Source: Akkermansia sp. (GTDB taxonomy: Bacteria; Verrucomicrobiota; Verrucomicrobiia; Verrucomicrobiales; Akkermansiaceae). Taken from it: DNA of 35,546 nt. The DNA is taken from NCBI GenBank assembly GCA_017504805.1, contig JAFVQN010000158.1, forward strand, positions 1 through 35,546. The letters are read 5' to 3'. The first letter of the stretch is position 1. Each line of letters begins with the position of its first letter. The translations under genes were made by a program, and so were the position numbers. A model generated the notes under the pieces. That model did not search any database and was not told where the DNA came from. It was given only the letters and a program-made list of their open reading frames with translations. Positions 33,698 through 35,546 of this stretch are shown piece by piece.

Positions 33698-34192
33698 TCA
33701 GTTATATCGCCCGGTCAGGAACCCGCAGAGAACGCGCCCATACACTCGCAGCGGGTTCACCTGCAAGGCCGGAATATCGGTTAAAATATGTTTCGTGATG
33801 AACTTCGGAAACAGGTAGCCCTCCACCAGGTTCACCAGGCGGGCCAGACGCATCACATCCGCAATCTCTCCCTGCATGCTGAAGGCGTGCTGGGCATAGG
33901 CCTGTGCCAGCCCCATCTGCCCGGTGAACATGCGGAAGGAAATGCCCGTGGATTTCAGTCGAAGGGCGCAGGTCGGCTTATCAATCTTATTCAGATTCAG
34001 CAGCTTGCCGCCCGTCCACTGCACATAGAGCTCCGGCGCGGCATGACCGGTCTGCAGCGCGTAGCTCATGCCCTCCGGCATGCGGTCAAACTCGTCCCGC
34101 ACCCGGGAATCGAGCCCATACAGCTCCACCAGCGCAGCATGCACCACTCGCAGCACAATGCCCACCGTCAGTTTCTGCAAAGCGAGCTTCAT
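33698..34192 (-). CDS. SCP2 sterol-carrier-like lipid-binding protein
   Basis: 164 residues. The pattern YVQWTGGKLL, CALRLKSTGISFRMFTGQMG, LAQAYAQHAFSMQGEIADVM and VEGYLFPKFITK resembles bacterial SCP2-domain proteins, where an aromatic/hydrophobic pocket binds a fatty or sterol-like molecule. No signal peptide is obvious. A lipid-binding partner for the neighbouring dehydrogenases would fit a fatty alcohol or aldehyde pathway, but that is inference. The gap to tsaC is four bases. Confidence 0.55.
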   Translation of the reverse strand: MKLALQKLTVGIVLRVVHAALVELYGLDSRVRDEFDRMPEGMSYALQTGHAAPELYVQWTGGKLLNLNKIDKPTCALRLKSTGISFRMFTGQMGLAQAYAQHAFSMQGEIADVMRLARLVNLVEGYLFPKFITKHILTDIPALQVNPLRVYGRVLCGFLTGRYN

Positions 34193-34196
34193 GGGC

Positions 34197-35240
34197 TTAC
34201 TCCCCGCGCTGGGCAGCAGCCCGGTTCAGACGGTCCATCATGGCCAGACCCAGCCCCATCTTCGGCAACTCCTCAGCCACAATCACCTGCACTTCCTCGC
34301 ACTCATCCATGGCGCGCATCACCGCGAACAGGCGCACTGCGGCCTCTGCCAGGCGACCGCTGCCGGGGGAAAGCGGCATCACCTCGGCCCAGCAATCCTG
34401 CTCCGCCAGCGGGGAATCCCCCTGGTAGGTGATAAGGCCGTAGCTCACGCCCTCCTGAGGGGTGAACGGCTCCTTCGGGTCATGCAGAATCAGCGGCTTG
34501 GTGGGCGCATAGTGGCTTTTCAGCATACCGGGGGCGCAGGGAGTCGCGGCCTCGATATCGCTGCCCTTGCCGGGCTTCACCACCTTGCAGATTTTGCGAA
34601 GCTTCTCGCGGGTCACCGGTCCCTCTCGCAGCACCCGCACAGCGGGCGCCCCCTTTTCATCGAAGCAGGGTTGCAGAATCGTACTCTCCAGCCCCTCCGA
34701 ACAGGCGCCGGCATCCAGCACCAGCGGAATGGAACCACCCAGTTCCTTCATCACCGCCGGGGCGCTTGTGGGAGAAATATGACCGAAGCGGTTGGCGCTC
34801 GGCGCGGCAATCGGATGCCCCAGCGCACGGGAAACAGCGCGCATCACCTCGTGACTCGTCACGCGGCAGGCCACAGTGGGCAGCCCGCTCGTCACGATAT
34901 CCGGCACGCATTCCTTGCGCGGCAGCACCAGCGTCATCGGCCCCGGCCAGAATTCCTTGATCAGTTTATCCACCAGCGGCTGCAGCTCTGCCGGCACCTC
35001 GGCAATATCTTTCAGCGCCTTGCCATTCGGCAGGTGGCAGATGAGCGGGTCAAAGCTCGGTCGCCCTTTCACCTCAAAAACCTTAGCCACGGCATCCGGA
35101 TTAAACGCATCAGCCCCCAGGCCGTACACTGTTTCCGTCGGAATAGCCACCAGCCCGCCCGCTGCCAGCACTGCAGCGGCTTCCTTATAAATACTGCGGC
35201 AATCCTCCAGCGGATCCACCTCAATCACTCGGGTCTCCAT
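34197..35240 (-). CDS. tsaC: L-threonylcarbamoyladenylate synthase (Sua5/TsaC with C-terminal Sua5 domain)
   Basis: 347 residues, the long Sua5 form. The N-terminal YrdC domain (about 10-205) shows the PTETVYGLG motif (34-42), KGRPSFDPL, WPGPMTLVL and PIAAPSANRFGHISPT. The C-terminal Sua5 domain (about 240-345) begins after APGMLKSHYAPTKP. It makes threonylcarbamoyl-AMP from threonine, bicarbonate and ATP; TsaD in this window then transfers the group to tRNA. It is the first gene of the five-gene operon and has a promoter six bases before the ATG. Confidence 0.95.
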   Translation of the reverse strand: METRVIEVDPLEDCRSIYKEAAAVLAAGGLVAIPTETVYGLGADAFNPDAVAKVFEVKGRPSFDPLICHLPNGKALKDIAEVPAELQPLVDKLIKEFWPGPMTLVLPRKECVPDIVTSGLPTVACRVTSHEVMRAVSRALGHPIAAPSANRFGHISPTSAPAVMKELGGSIPLVLDAGACSEGLESTILQPCFDEKGAPAVRVLREGPVTREKLRKICKVVKPGKGSDIEAATPCAPGMLKSHYAPTKPLILHDPKEPFTPQEGVSYGLITYQGDSPLAEQDCWAEVMPLSPGSGRLAEAAVRLFAVMRAMDECEEVQVIVAEELPKMGLGLAMMDRLNRAAAQRGE

Positions 35241-35246
35241 GCGCCA

Positions 35247-35275
35247 ATCTTAGACTATACTCCACCAAAAGTCAA
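35247..35275 (-). promoter_or_regulatory. Promoter of the tsaC operon
   Basis: On the minus strand, TTGACT (plus positions 35270-35275), 17 bases, TAAGAT (35247-35252), then six bases to the ATG at 35240. Confidence 0.7.
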
Positions 35276-35372
35276 CAATAAGAAAGGACGAAGTGCAAAG
35301 TGGGGGCAGCAGGTCTCAGCCCAATCCCCCCCCTGACCACGACGAACCATGAGTCAGGCTCTCCGGTGCTTC

Positions 35373-35388
35373 TCGTCATAACGTCATA
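35373..35388 (+). repeat. Tandem CGTCATAA pair
   Basis: CGTCATAA occurs twice in direct succession (35373-35380 and 35381-35388), about 28 bases before the -35 of the next promoter. It could be an activator site or chance. Confidence 0.3.
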
Positions 35389-35416
35389 ACATTTGCAAAA
35401 AAGTCAGAAATTTGGC

Positions 35417-35445
35417 TTGCAATTTCAAGATTTCTGCTGTATAAG
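35417..35445 (+). promoter_or_regulatory. Promoter of the small basic protein gene
   Basis: TTGCAA (35417-35422), 17 bases, TATAAG (35440-35445). Unlike most units here it leaves a leader of about 48 bases. That leader holds a CCGCA/TGCGG hairpin (35460-35473). Confidence 0.65.
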
Positions 35446-35499
35446 AGGCGACCACCATTCCGCAGTGATGCGGAGCTAACCTTTACAAAACACACAAAT

Positions 35500-35546
35500 A
35501 TGTCTAAGCACTCCACACTCAAGGCTACTGGTACCGTCGGCGGCAA
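35500..35546 (+). CDS. Small basic protein of Verrucomicrobia/Chlamydiae (partial, runs off the window)
   Basis: Only the first 15 residues are present, MSKHSTLKATGTVGG. They match the conserved start (MSxHxSLK-like) of a small basic protein family restricted to Verrucomicrobia, Chlamydiae and relatives (as I recall, TIGR04137). Its function is unknown; a ribosomal or RNA-binding role has been suggested by its charge. A strong promoter and a leader hairpin suggest high expression. The identification rests on few residues. Confidence 0.6.
   Translation, partial: MSKHSTLKATGTVGG

Noticed and set aside
32823-33818. 331-codon open frame on the plus strand
   Set aside because: It is antisense to the iron-containing alcohol dehydrogenase, which has clear family motifs.

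Overview
The window reads as a stretch of chromosome from a Verrucomicrobiota bacterium, most likely close to Akkermansia. The evidence is a murC-murB fusion in a dcw-type cluster, an LptD-like outer-membrane protein, an ECF sigma factor paired with a Ser/Thr kinase of the kind common in PVC bacteria, almost no Shine-Dalgarno sequences, and at the right edge the start of the small basic protein typical of Verrucomicrobia and Chlamydiae. No rRNA, tRNA, CRISPR array or insertion sequence was recognised.

Layout. Bases 255-8793 (+) hold envelope genes: murCB, ddl, ftsQ, a two-domain acyltransferase that looks like an ornithine-lipid-type synthase, and lptD. Convergent bL25 follows (-, 8930-9484). 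Next come two tiny lipoproteins, a YggL-like protein and citrate synthase (+, 9700-11696), then a secreted protein of unknown role (-, 11756-12892). A long tightly packed (+) run, 13032-19428, carries clpP, clpX, tsaD, a possible degenerate nuclease-fold protein, a DUF3592-like membrane protein, a NERD/UvrD helicase and a small lipoprotein. An FKBP isomerase and a small membrane protein end that side.

On the (-) strand, argJ is followed by a secreted metalloprotease (20418-22816). A visibly AT-rich gene at 23060-23980 resembles the putative phage abortive-infection (AbiC-like) membrane proteins and looks acquired. Then come a (-) operon of ECF sigma factor, Ser/Thr kinase and membrane protein (24186-27974), plsY-gpsA for glycerophospholipid synthesis, an orphan (+) gene at 29923, and a five-gene (-) operon with tsaC, an SCP2-like protein, an Fe-alcohol dehydrogenase, an aldehyde dehydrogenase and a PH-like protein.

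Themes. Many genes serve the envelope and lipids (murCB, ddl, ftsQ, the acyltransferase, lptD, plsY, gpsA). Two encode the t6A tRNA modification enzymes (tsaD, tsaC).

The most striking signal found by eye is regulatory. At about ten transcription-unit starts a sigma-70-like -10 box lies only 5-9 bases before the start codon, usually with a good -35 box at 16-17 bp. That geometry predicts leaderless mRNAs and also corrects several start codons.
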